Below, piece by piece: positions 1 through 7,577 of a stretch of 20,136 nucleotides of DNA (positions are counted from its first letter, which is position 1; every line of letters begins with the position of its first letter). The translations under genes and the position numbers were made by a program. A model generated the notes under the pieces. It was not told the origin of the DNA and made no database searches. It saw only the letters and a program-made list of their open reading frames with translations. Origin of the DNA: a virus. Where the stretch lies: positions 1 through 20,136 of the IMG/VR virus record IMGVR_UViG_3300045131_000564, one strand, 5' to 3'.

Positions 1-212
1 AAGCAGGTTCTGCAAATGACGTAGGTGACGCTGCGATAAGTGATCTTTTGAATAATGCGAATACAGATACGACAATTGCACCGGCAACAAATACAATATT
101 TGGAAGACCTAACGGGGCACTCTCTCAAGTTACGAACAACGGCTACCAAACTACGAATAACGGGATGTATGTTCCTAGTTTGACATTAGGCTTAAACAGA
201 AAGGTGGTGTGA
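1..212 (+). CDS. C-terminal part of a phage virion-like protein (partial, 5' end outside window)
   Basis: The frame beginning at base 3 is open to the TGA at 210-212 and gives about 69 residues. It is rich in Asn, Thr and Gly. Its last 40 residues carry the pattern TIFG.P....QVT...TNNG.Y.P...LG..R, which recurs at the end of the next gene (214-831). The stop is one base before that gene's ATG, so the two are co-transcribed. The shared C-terminus suggests paralogues, perhaps with a common virion-docking or assembly role (inference). No enzymatic motif is visible. The reading frame is well supported by the matching paralogue, but the function is unknown because most of the gene is outside the window. 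Confidence 0.75.
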   Translation, partial: AGSANDVGDAAISDLLNNANTDTTIAPATNTIFGRPNGALSQVTNNGYQTTNNGMYVPSLTLGLNRKVV

Positions 213-213
213 T

Positions 214-831
214 ATGGGTTGGATGGAAGACATGTTAGGTGACATTAGTGATATGCAGGGTGAGATTGATTTCGGAGACATGTTGGGTACTATTCAGGAT
301 ATGCAGGGTGAGATTGATCTCGACGGCATATCTATGCAAAGCGACCCGTGGTCAATGTTGGGTGACCCGAATTCAGCCCTATTGAACCCGGATAATTGGG
401 GAGCAGGTTACCGCCCTACGTCCGATCTGTCACAGACGTTGTTTCCAGATTTAGGTAGTGATGCAAGTCAATCAGATATATTGAACTTATTTGGCTTCGG
501 TGGAGAGGGTTCAGCTTCTACAAGTTCTAGTTCAAATTCGGGAATACTTAAAACAGTCAAAGACGCGCTTTCAAAAGCGGTTGGTGGGGATAAGAATGCT
601 CAATTGTTGATGAGTGCCATTATTGCCGGTATTAAGAGTAAGCAAGCAAGTAGCGCAAATAATGCGGGTAAAAACGCTATAATGGCAACAATAAATCGGG
701 GTGATTCTGCTAGAGCGGGGGCAACACCACAAGGAACCATTTTCGGTGTGCCGAAAGTTACTGCTCAACAAGTGACACCTGCAACAAACGGTATCTATTC
801 ACCTACTAATCTAGGAATGTCGAGAGGATAA
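214..831 (+). CDS. Putative phage virion protein with N-terminal tandem repeat
   Basis: This is a 205-residue protein of unrecognised family. Residues 6-19 and 22-35 are two copies of an acidic DMLG..(S/Q)DMQGEID unit. The centre is Ser/Gly/Asp-rich (about 85-115). A short helical stretch follows (about 112-145), with an alanine/isoleucine-rich segment LLMSAIIAGI. The C-terminus, with TIFGVPK, QVT, TNGIYSPTNLG and a final Arg-Gly, matches the end of the preceding partial gene. The ATG follows a GGTGGTG purine-rich sequence, and the gene sits in a run of virion-type genes with 1-base gaps. A structural role is inferred from context and composition; nothing points to catalysis. Confidence 0.75.
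   Translation: MGWMEDMLGDISDMQGEIDFGDMLGTIQDMQGEIDLDGISMQSDPWSMLGDPNSALLNPDNWGAGYRPTSDLSQTLFPDLGSDASQSDILNLFGFGGEGSASTSSSSNSGILKTVKDALSKAVGGDKNAQLLMSAIIAGIKSKQASSANNAGKNAIMATINRGDSARAGATPQGTIFGVPKVTAQQVTPATNGIYSPTNLGMSRG
229..318 (+). repeat. In-frame tandem duplication, two 42-nt units with 48-nt period
   Basis: Bases 229-270 and 277-318 encode DMLGDISDMQGEID and DMLGTIQDMQGEID. By eye about 35 of 42 bases match, and the last 21 bases of each unit are identical, which points to a fairly recent duplication inside the gene. Confidence 0.85.
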
Positions 832-832
832 T

Positions 833-1771
833 ATGGCCGATACAACTACAACAGTCGCACAACCTGGGACGGTTAATAATATCGCCACCTCCTATACGAT
901 GCCGGGGTATGTAACTGCCCCGAGTCAGCAGTTTGGAGGCTTCCTACAAGACTACTACAACAGCATGATCAATCCGACCACCGGCATGACGGGTGGTTAC
1001 ACTGGACAAATGAGTGCTGGAATTGATCCTCTGCAACAGAGTGCGTTGAACCAAGTACCCAATGCAGTCGGGGCATGGGGTGACAACTATGCTGCTGGCA
1101 ATACCATGATGCAAAACGCAGGCACCGCCTCCGCTGGTTTGGGTGTGTTTGATCCTGCGAAAATGCAGCAACAGTTGAACCCTTATTTGTCTGGCGTCAA
1201 TGATCAGATCGCAACACTTGGCAATCGCAACCTTATGGAAAATGTTCTTCCTGGGGTGAATAGTACGTTTGCTGGAAATGGTCAATTTGGCTCGACACGT
1301 AATGGTGATTTCACAAATCGTGCAATCAGGGATAATCAACAGGCGATCAGCAATGCTCAGGGTACAGCAATGAATCAAGCGTACAACCAAGCTGCGACAA
1401 ACAACCTTGCCTGGAATACCGCAGGACAAGCCGCTGCAAACGGTGCATTGCAAGCTGGACAAAATATTTACACTGGCGCATTGCAGGCAGGACAGCAGAA
1501 CTGGAACGATTTAAGCAATACGTTCAACATGGGTGCTCAGAACAGAGCAGTCAATCAAGAAGGTTTGACTGCCGATTTCAACAACTGGCAAAACACTTGG
1601 AATATGCCGCTTGATGCAATGGGCAAGATGGGTGGTGTGTTGAACCAACTCAAGTCAGGAATAAATCCGACAACACAGCAAGTCAACACCACGTCTGCCG
1701 ATCCGAACTCTGCGCTTTATTCTTGGTTGACTGAACAACTGGCAGGTATCGCCCCTGGAACAACTCAGTAA
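833..1771 (+). CDS. Putative podovirus internal virion / DNA-ejection-type protein
   Basis: This 312-residue protein is rich in Gln, Asn, Ala and Gly. The segment NPYLSGVNDQIATL (about 123-136), then a P-x-V-N-S-T-F-A-G-N-GQFGSTRNGD stretch (about 143-163) and an Ala/Gln/Asn-rich helical region (about 170-245), fits a widespread phage virion family that I recall as '..NPY...V.......GQFGSSR.G...'. Those proteins sit next to large internal core or lytic proteins in podoviruses. A heptapeptide GALQAGQ occurs twice. The ATG is preceded by GAGGATAAT and starts one base after the upstream stop. The family match is from memory; the ejection role is inferred from the neighbours. Confidence 0.7.
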   Translation: MADTTTTVAQPGTVNNIATSYTMPGYVTAPSQQFGGFLQDYYNSMINPTTGMTGGYTGQMSAGIDPLQQSALNQVPNAVGAWGDNYAAGNTMMQNAGTASAGLGVFDPAKMQQQLNPYLSGVNDQIATLGNRNLMENVLPGVNSTFAGNGQFGSTRNGDFTNRAIRDNQQAISNAQGTAMNQAYNQAATNNLAWNTAGQAAANGALQAGQNIYTGALQAGQQNWNDLSNTFNMGAQNRAVNQEGLTADFNNWQNTWNMPLDAMGKMGGVLNQLKSGINPTTQQVNTTSADPNSALYSWLTEQLAGIAPGTTQ

Positions 1772-1780
1772 GGATTACAA

Positions 1781-3397
1781 ATGGACAACATGCTGACCCC
1801 TGTCGCTAATCTTGGTGCAACTGATCCTACTGCAAGCATGCCAGATGAAATCAAACAGCTTCTGGCCGAATTGCCTAGCTGGATACAACAACGCAACGAC
1901 GCTATGGGTGGAATCAAACGAGCCTACGATGAAGACCCTCGTTTAAAAGAAACGCCTTTCCAAGCCAAGGTCAGGGGAATGTTCAACAACGACGCCCCGA
2001 CAAACGCAGCATATTCCGTTGCCAGAGGCAGTGAAGCAGAACAAGCACAAAAAGAATGGCTGTTTAAGCACAAACTCGGAAGAGAAGAAGCGGTTCTTAA
2101 AAACCTAGATCTAGATACCTTTGATAAGATGTATTCAAAGGTCGCTAAAAACGTCAACAGTAGTAAAGACGATTGGGTTGTCCATGGGGCTCCAGATACA
2201 GGTTTTTATCGCATAAACAAAGTTACGGGTGAACAAAAACTCGTTATTCCTGGCGTCATGCAACAACGTCAAAAATCTATTTTGCGTAATATCCTCTTGA
2301 CTGAACGCTTAAAACAAGGTGGGGACGATAAAGAAGCTGCAAACTATGCAGACAAAACAGCTCACGATATAATCTTCAAGTATGGACCAGAAGAGGTAGA
2401 ACGGTACATCAATGAAAACGGTAACGCAACTACTCTGGTTGCTGATCAGAAACTTCTTCCAAAAACTGATGAAACATATCAAGCGTTAGATATACAACAG
2501 ATTGATAAGGAGTTGGCACGCCCTGGGATTTCCCCTACCACAAAAGCGACTCTACTTGAACAAAAACAACGGTTGACTGTCCCCACTGCACCCGCTTATC
2601 AAGGTACACCTAGGCAAACAGCTTCTGTTGATAAAATGGCTACTGTATCAGGGCTTCCACCTTTACAAACTCCTGCACAATTGAAACATGCTGCTGAATA
2701 TGAAGGTGAAGCGGGTAAGTTGGCTTCTGAAGAAGCGGGCAAGGTCATACCTGAAGCAATTACTCAGCACGGAGCTATGCGTAAGAATATAGTTCCTATG
2801 GAATCGATGGTTCTGAGTGGTAAATTGAATACTGGCCCATTGCACGAGTTTAAATCCGAGCTAGGCGGTTTCGTAAACTATTTTGATCCTGAGCAAAAGA
2901 TCGCACAATCTAGTTCAAATGACCAAGCTTACTTCGGTAATCTTATGAATGTGGCACGTGAAAAGATCAAGGCTCTGGGTTCCGGAACAGCTGTATCTAA
3001 CCTTGACTTGATAACGACTCTCAAATCTTTGGGGGATCTGCGTAACAATCCTCAAGGTATCTTGAAACTTACAGGATTATTGAATTATTTGTCAGTTTTG
3101 CAAGAAGATCAGTTGAAGAATAAGCAGAAACATATCGTCAAAGAAAAGCGTATGGACAATTGGACTCCTGATACTAAGAACTTCAGCCATGCGTTGACTT
3201 ATAAGCTTGTATCTGTTCCAGGTACCGATAAAACACTTTGGCAGATGATTCCTATCAGTAAGCAAGAATGGGCAGATTCGCACGGTGGTAAAATGCCAAA
3301 TGAACGTGATTGGAACGAATTTGCTGCCAAATCGTTCAGAGGTTCTGCTGATATAGACGCTTATATCAGTTCTTACCAAAAAGGAAAGAAGAAATGA
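1781..3397 (+). CDS. Large phage protein, probable internal virion protein, family not recognised
   Basis: This 538-residue protein is hydrophilic and mainly helical in character, with many Lys, Glu and Gln residues. There is no signal peptide, transmembrane segment or nucleotide-binding motif that I can see. The C-terminal part (about 330-440) has amphipathic helices such as the EEAGKVIPEAI and LTGLLNYLSVLQEDQLKNKQKHIVKEK stretches. The start at 1781 is supported by AAGGA about 7 bases upstream. The stop overlaps the next start as ATGA (3394-3397), so the two products are translationally coupled. Its position between a GQFG-type virion protein and a Gly/Ala-rich putative ejection protein suggests part of the internal core or tail. 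The function remains unknown. Confidence 0.7.
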   Translation: MDNMLTPVANLGATDPTASMPDEIKQLLAELPSWIQQRNDAMGGIKRAYDEDPRLKETPFQAKVRGMFNNDAPTNAAYSVARGSEAEQAQKEWLFKHKLGREEAVLKNLDLDTFDKMYSKVAKNVNSSKDDWVVHGAPDTGFYRINKVTGEQKLVIPGVMQQRQKSILRNILLTERLKQGGDDKEAANYADKTAHDIIFKYGPEEVERYINENGNATTLVADQKLLPKTDETYQALDIQQIDKELARPGISPTTKATLLEQKQRLTVPTAPAYQGTPRQTASVDKMATVSGLPPLQTPAQLKHAAEYEGEAGKLASEEAGKVIPEAITQHGAMRKNIVPMESMVLSGKLNTGPLHEFKSELGGFVNYFDPEQKIAQSSSNDQAYFGNLMNVAREKIKALGSGTAVSNLDLITTLKSLGDLRNNPQGILKLTGLLNYLSVLQEDQLKNKQKHIVKEKRMDNWTPDTKNFSHALTYKLVSVPGTDKTLWQMIPISKQEWADSHGGKMPNERDWNEFAAKSFRGSADIDAYISSYQKGKKK

Positions 3398-5205
3398 GCG
3401 ACTTTTCTCCAATCTACGAAGACAATTTCGGCCCTTCTTCTGAAGATTTATCCCCTGAACACCCTGAATCTTTTAAACTTCCTGAATATGCCAAGGGGTA
3501 TTCAGGAGGTGAAGCTGGGGCCATTGGTGTGGGAAGAGGGCTCACAAAAGCAGGGCACGGTGTACTAGATCTAGGATACAAGTTACTTGGTAAAGATAAA
3601 GAACGAGCTGCTCTTAAGAAGGAAGATGAAGAAAACGATAAGTACTGGAATCAAGGTATAGCTAATCAACAATCTCCTAATCGTTACTACGCCAAAGGCG
3701 GTGAATTTGCAGGTGAGGTTCTGCCTTCGTTAGCAATTCCGGGTGGTACAGCGAAGACATTGTTAGGTCGCGCAGGATTAAACGGTTTGATCGGAGGAGG
3801 TTACGAAGCTCTTACTTCGTCAGGTGATCTTACAGAGCGAGGTCTAAAAGGCGCTCTAGGGTTTGCAGGAGGAGCAATTGGTTCCGCTGGAATCGAGACC
3901 GTTGGTAAAGGTGCGGCCGGACTCGCTGGAAAGTGGGGTAACAAATCAGCACAACAAGCTGACAAAGTTGCTAAAGATATGGGGTTGAAACCAGGCATAG
4001 GTGATCTGCTACCTCCTGACGAAGGAACTCTCATTCGTTCTGGTGAAAACTTCCTTACAAATCTTCCTTATGGTCATGGGGCGCATAATAAAAACACTGA
4101 AAAACTTCGCAAACTGATTGTTCCAGATGGTGACACTGGCGTAAACAAAGTAACGAAATCTGTTTTAGCAACTGATGAGAAGGTTAGACAACATGCTGAC
4201 GCTATCTATGCTCCTGTGAAACAAAAGATAGGAAGGACAACCATACTTATAGACGCTCCCAATATGCATATGGCGGCTTCTCAACTTAGAAAGAATTATC
4301 CTAAAATATTTGAAGATTCTTATTACAAGACTTCAGAAATAGAGAAGTTCAACGACTTCATAGATAACCCCAGTGCGCTAACTTACGATGAATTTAGAAG
4401 CATCCAACAAATGCTCGGTTCTGCACAAGGAAGGGCAAAGAGCCTTGTCAACAAGGGAGAAATCGTTGGGAATGCTGTTGGAGATGCAAAACAGGCTTAC
4501 AAGAGTTCTAAAACTGATTTTGATTCATGGGGTCAGAATAGTTCCCCTAGTACCAGATCTAAGTATGCCAATATTGTTAAAGAGCACAATGACGCAACTG
4601 CTCGTTGGGAAAAAGAAGTACTTCCTTGGAGAAAGTCTGATGTCGCACATAATCTAAGGAATGTTGAAGAATTAGGTGCGCCTAAAACAGCAAGTATCAT
4701 TGGAAATGAAGCAGACACTCAGGCGATAGACCGTGTTCGTAAGTATCTTAAACAATATGGTCCTGACGGTAATTCTGATCTAGTTGACACTTTAGCACTA
4801 ATGCGCCGCAATGCAGAAGATTTAAGTTCTGTACCTGATCGCACACTTCATTTAAGTTCTATTGGTGCAACTGTTGCAGATACAATGGGTTTAGGTCTGC
4901 CTAGCACAGTAATGCGCGCCTCAAAAACTCCATTTGGAAAAGGATGGTACTTCGGCGATAGTTCACACTTCATGCCAAGTGATTTTGGTGGAAATGCTCC
5001 ATCAGAACTATTGGACCAAATCATGCAAGGTGGTACTCGTACAGGTATCGGTATTGGAAGAGAAACGGCAGATGCTCAGCTGTCAACTTTGAAGTTCATA
5101 AGCGATATGAAGAAGAAACACCTTGGTAACGCTGAAGATTCAAATATTTCAAGTGCCAATCAAGCGGGTACACGTGGAAACAACCCAATTGAAAGCGGTT
5201 TTTAA
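3394..5205 (+). CDS. Putative internal virion / DNA transfer protein with Gly/Ala-rich hydrophobic region
   Basis: This is a 603-residue protein. Residues about 34-60 and 106-180 are Gly/Ala-rich and hydrophobic: GEVLPSLAIPGG, then GLIGGGYEAL, then GALGFAGGAIGSAGIETVGKG. Such a block is typical of podovirus ejection proteins that are thought to enter the host envelope. The rest (about 185-560) is soluble and helical. It has the segment SGENFLTNLPYGHGAHNKNTEKL, which I have seen in similar phage proteins, given here only as a family impression. The protein ends with a polar, Asn/Ser-rich tail. The ATG overlaps the upstream stop and has AAGGAA upstream. It is the last gene before a 623-base gap, so it likely closes the late operon. 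The ejection role is inferred, not shown. Confidence 0.7.
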   Translation: MSDFSPIYEDNFGPSSEDLSPEHPESFKLPEYAKGYSGGEAGAIGVGRGLTKAGHGVLDLGYKLLGKDKERAALKKEDEENDKYWNQGIANQQSPNRYYAKGGEFAGEVLPSLAIPGGTAKTLLGRAGLNGLIGGGYEALTSSGDLTERGLKGALGFAGGAIGSAGIETVGKGAAGLAGKWGNKSAQQADKVAKDMGLKPGIGDLLPPDEGTLIRSGENFLTNLPYGHGAHNKNTEKLRKLIVPDGDTGVNKVTKSVLATDEKVRQHADAIYAPVKQKIGRTTILIDAPNMHMAASQLRKNYPKIFEDSYYKTSEIEKFNDFIDNPSALTYDEFRSIQQMLGSAQGRAKSLVNKGEIVGNAVGDAKQAYKSSKTDFDSWGQNSSPSTRSKYANIVKEHNDATARWEKEVLPWRKSDVAHNLRNVEELGAPKTASIIGNEADTQAIDRVRKYLKQYGPDGNSDLVDTLALMRRNAEDLSSVPDRTLHLSSIGATVADTMGLGLPSTVMRASKTPFGKGWYFGDSSHFMPSDFGGNAPSELLDQIMQGGTRTGIGIGRETADAQLSTLKFISDMKKKHLGNAEDSNISSANQAGTRGNNPIESGF

Positions 5206-5211
5206 GCAATA

Positions 5212-5251
5212 GAGCAAAGTGCGGTAGGCTACCATAGCTACCCACTTGCTC
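5212..5251 (+). terminator. Large imperfect hairpin after the late operon (possible terminator)
   Basis: GAGCAAAGTG (5212-5221) pairs with CACTTGCTC (5243-5251) with one bulged A. GGTAG (5223-5227) then pairs with CTACC (5238-5242), leaving a 10-nt loop. It begins 7 bases after the stop of the last virion gene. No U-tract follows, so it may be a processing or 3' protection hairpin rather than a classical intrinsic terminator. Confidence 0.5.
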
Positions 5252-5342
5252 AAACCCTGCTGCTGGTCGTCTCCTGGGCTGCAATAACGCAATTTTGTGG
5301 CCGTTTTGCCCAGTTGTTTACACCACACCGCACATCGTCTTT

Positions 5343-5380
5343 AACTTGTAAACATTCAGTAGACTAGATGTTTACAAGTT
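5343..5380. repeat. Perfect 13-bp inverted repeat with 12-nt spacer
   Basis: AACTTGTAAACAT (5343-5355) is the exact reverse complement of ATGTTTACAAGTT (5368-5380), separated by 12 bases. A further TTGTTTAC half-site lies at 5314-5321. It could be an operator, an origin element or a bidirectional terminator. The stem is A/T-rich and no clear T-tract follows. Confidence 0.85.
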
Positions 5381-5466
5381 TGCTCAGCAACCTAACAGTG
5401 TGCTACCGATTTAGCATATAGGGTATATTGCACTGCAACACAACATTGGGGGTTAGCTAAGTTTAT

Positions 5467-5502
5467 TGCCAGCCAAACACTACGCAAAATAAAAAGCTGG
5501 CA
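5467..5502. repeat. 7-bp inverted repeat TGCCAGC / GCTGGCA
   Basis: TGCCAGC (5467-5473) pairs perfectly with GCTGGCA (5496-5502) across a 22-nt loop. The same left arm, as CCAGCCAA, can instead pair with TTGGCTGG at 5552-5559. The meaning is unknown; it belongs to the repeat-rich part of the intergenic region. Confidence 0.5.
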
Positions 5503-5594
5503 TATATTACTAGCCTAACTAACTAAACATTGGTGTAAGTTGTTGTTTTTATTGGCTGGTTCACTAAACACAAATCGATCACTTTAACTTTAGT

Positions 5595-5623
5595 GTGACA
5601 GCATAAGCAAACGCTTATATAGG
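5595..5623 (+). promoter_or_regulatory. Candidate sigma70-like promoter with operator-like dyad in the spacer
   Basis: GTGACA (5595-5600, one mismatch to TTGACA) is followed after 17 bases by TATAGG (5618-5623). Within the spacer and touching the -10 lies the perfect dyad ATAAGC-AAAC-GCTTAT (5603-5618), a typical layout for repressor control. It would drive the replication operon beginning at 5829. The -10 match is only 4 of 6, so the call is tentative. Confidence 0.35.
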
Positions 5624-5828
5624 TTGGCTAAAATGTCGTTTTAAGAGTTTGTGCAGTGCAACATTTGCTAAGGAATCTACTCTGTCGCGGGATAGAATAT
5701 TATATATTATTTTCTTTGAGAATTGAGACGATATGGGTGGTCGAAGGACGATTGTTTGAGCAACTGTTGCTGCGACGTTTGGTTTGTGCCACAATGGCAA
5801 TGCTGTTTAATAGGTTAAAGGAGAAGTT

Positions 5829-6062
5829 ATGGTTAAAGGATGGATTGCGTTCTCGATAGAGATCTTTGTATTATTGATCGTTGGTTTACTTGGTTACGCT
5901 ACAGGCTATGAAGTAGGGCAAAGATCAGTCAAACAGATTGATAAGATTTGCCCTGAGCAGAAAGCAAAGTTGATAACTTCCACTCATTCGAATATTGAAA
6001 CGATCTGTGTCTACCAAGAACCTTGGAAAACAACAGGTAAAGTCAAAAGGGTTAAACTATGA
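5829..6062 (+). CDS. Small single-pass membrane protein of unknown function
   Basis: This 77-residue protein has one hydrophobic helix at about residues 5-27 (WIAFSIEIFVLLIVGLLGYA), followed by a charged segment with two cysteines (about 42 and 58) and a basic C-terminus. A good AAGGAG (5818-5823) lies 5 bases before the ATG. The stop overlaps the next start as ATGA, so it is the first gene of the replication operon and is coupled to the helicase. I do not recognise the family. Phage products of this type can be host-takeover, exclusion or lysis-related peptides, but nothing here decides between them. Confidence 0.7.
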   Translation: MVKGWIAFSIEIFVLLIVGLLGYATGYEVGQRSVKQIDKICPEQKAKLITSTHSNIETICVYQEPWKTTGKVKRVKL

Positions 6063-7510
6063 TTTTCAAACGCAAGCCGCGTGATTATCAGCTTGAAGAC
6101 TTTGAGCTGTCGAAAGACCTGCGTAACTTCGCCCTTCTATTCGAGATGGGATTAGGGAAGAGCAAAGTAACGAATGACACTGCGTTACACTTATACAGCA
6201 AGGGAAAGATTAACGCTGTTGCGATAATTGCCCCGAAAGGCATTCATGCAAAATGGGCGAAGGAAGACTTTCCTAACGATTTTCCAGATACATTGGCTTA
6301 TCGTGTAGCAGTTTGGCGTTCTGGTGATAAGAAGTCAATGGTCGCGTGCGAATGTTTATTTGATCCAGGAGAACGTCTACGCGTCCTTTGTATGAACATT
6401 GAAGCGTTGAGCCGTGATAAAAGCGATGCTGAGAAGTTCTTGACACGCTTTCTTCAGTCTACTGATTGTATGTTGGTCGTTGATGAGTCTGACACAATAA
6501 AGAATCCAGATGCCAAACGGACAAAACGTTTGTTGAAGTTGGGTGATAAAGCGTCTTATAAGCGGATATTGACAGGTACACCGATCAATAATTCAGTGTT
6601 TGACCTGTATTCGCAGATGTCGTTTCTTGACACTGACATTTTTGGTCAGTCGTTTACGAGTTTCAAGCACACTTACGCAGAAATTCTACCCCCTACGCAT
6701 CCTACAATGTTGGCAATCATGCGAAAGGGTGCGCGTTTTGCTCCGGTATTGGTTGACAAAGATGCTGACGGCAAACCGAAGTGGAAGAATCTTGACAAGT
6801 TGAAAGAAGTGATGAAACCGTATGTCGCAATACGGCTCAAGAAAGACCACTCAGACCTACCTGATAAGATCTATCAGTCGATTTATTACGAACTTGAGGC
6901 ACGACAGCGCAAGATTTACGATGAATTGAAGCTAAAAGCCAAGGTAGCACTTGAAGATGACACTGTGACAGTCCTGCATAAGATGACATTGATCATGCGG
7001 TTGCAGCAAGTGTTGTCAGGTTATCTTCCAGGTGATACGACAGAAGGATTGACCTATCTGTTCAAAGATCCAAAAGATAATCCTCGCATTGAAGCCCTGA
7101 TGACCTTGTTAGAAACTACGAGCGGTCAGGTGGTTATTTGGTGTCGCTTTGTTGATGATATCAAGCAAATTGCACAGGCGTTAGGTGAAGAATGTGTGAC
7201 TTATTACGGCGAAACAAAGAATCGTGAAGAGAAGATTGAATTATTCAAAACCGGAAAAGTTCGGTATCTGGTTGCCAATACTTCAGTCGGAGGTATCGGG
7301 CTTAATTTGACCAACAGTGCGACTGCGATTTACTATTCAAAAGATTTCAGTTACAGAACACATGCTCAATCTGAAGACAGACAACATCGCATAGGTCAAA
7401 CTGAGATAGTAACGTGTATCGATATCATTGCTGACAACACTGTCGATGAATATATCACCAAAATCCTTCGTGACAAGAAGGATATAAGTCACGAAATGAT
7501 GACGTTGTAA
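6059..7510 (+). CDS. SNF2-family (superfamily 2) DNA helicase/translocase
   Basis: This 483-residue protein has a complete set of SNF2/SF2 motifs. They are an RDYQ N-terminus (8-11), Walker A MGLGKS (30-35), Walker B with DESD (142-145, a variant of DEAH) in VVDESDTIKNP, TGTP (172-175), NTSVGGIGLNL in the C-terminal lobe, and QSEDRQHRIGQ (about 437-447) as motif VI with two arginine-finger candidates. The length fits the single-module phage version, without accessory chromatin domains. Such proteins are ATP-driven duplex DNA translocases; in phages they are found with replication and recombination genes. It overlaps the preceding membrane protein by ATGA. The family assignment is very secure, the exact role (fork remodelling, recombination or protein displacement) is not. 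Confidence 0.95.
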   Translation: MIFKRKPRDYQLEDFELSKDLRNFALLFEMGLGKSKVTNDTALHLYSKGKINAVAIIAPKGIHAKWAKEDFPNDFPDTLAYRVAVWRSGDKKSMVACECLFDPGERLRVLCMNIEALSRDKSDAEKFLTRFLQSTDCMLVVDESDTIKNPDAKRTKRLLKLGDKASYKRILTGTPINNSVFDLYSQMSFLDTDIFGQSFTSFKHTYAEILPPTHPTMLAIMRKGARFAPVLVDKDADGKPKWKNLDKLKEVMKPYVAIRLKKDHSDLPDKIYQSIYYELEARQRKIYDELKLKAKVALEDDTVTVLHKMTLIMRLQQVLSGYLPGDTTEGLTYLFKDPKDNPRIEALMTLLETTSGQVVIWCRFVDDIKQIAQALGEECVTYYGETKNREEKIELFKTGKVRYLVANTSVGGIGLNLTNSATAIYYSKDFSYRTHAQSEDRQHRIGQTEIVTCIDIIADNTVDEYITKILRDKKDISHEMMTL

Positions 7511-7577
7511 CACCGCTTGCATTGACTACTAAAAGCTATTAAACTGGCTGCACATTAGTATTTGTATAGGTAACAAA

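Larger units (their letters stand above)
5206..5828. other. Non-coding intergenic region, candidate transcription switch and possible origin
   Basis: This 623-base stretch has no convincing gene. The short frames are not preceded by ribosome binding sites and do not look like proteins. It contains, in order, a large hairpin (5212-5251), a perfect 13-bp inverted repeat (5343-5380), a TTAGCTAA palindrome (5453-5460), a 7-bp stem (5467-5502), a candidate promoter with a dyad (5595-5623), and an 18-nt A/T-only run (5696-5713). The 10-mer TTGCACTGCA at 5428-5437 recurs inverted at 5652-5661. CCAGCCAA at 5469-5476 recurs inverted at 5552-5559. The cluster fits a junction between late and early operons and perhaps a replication origin. 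No tRNA was found. Confidence 0.6.

Noticed and set aside
944-1462. A 172-codon - strand frame
   Set aside because: It lies entirely antisense to the clearly coding + strand virion gene, and its Cys/Ile-rich composition is that of a mirror frame.
5206-5340. A tRNA gene in the gap after the virion operon
   Set aside because: No acceptor stem, T-loop GTTC box or anticodon arm pattern is present; the structure is a single long hairpin.
5615-5800. A 61-codon - strand frame in the intergenic region
   Set aside because: All other genes are on the + strand, the frame has no ribosome binding site, and it crosses the palindromic A/T run.
5656-5859. A 67-codon + strand frame in the non-coding region
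   Set aside because: It has no ribosome binding site, overlaps the well-supported start at 5829 in another frame, and its composition does not look like a protein.
7511-7577. TTGACT near 7522 as a promoter
   Set aside because: No acceptable -10 element lies at 15-19 bases. The closest TAGTAT is 28 bases away.
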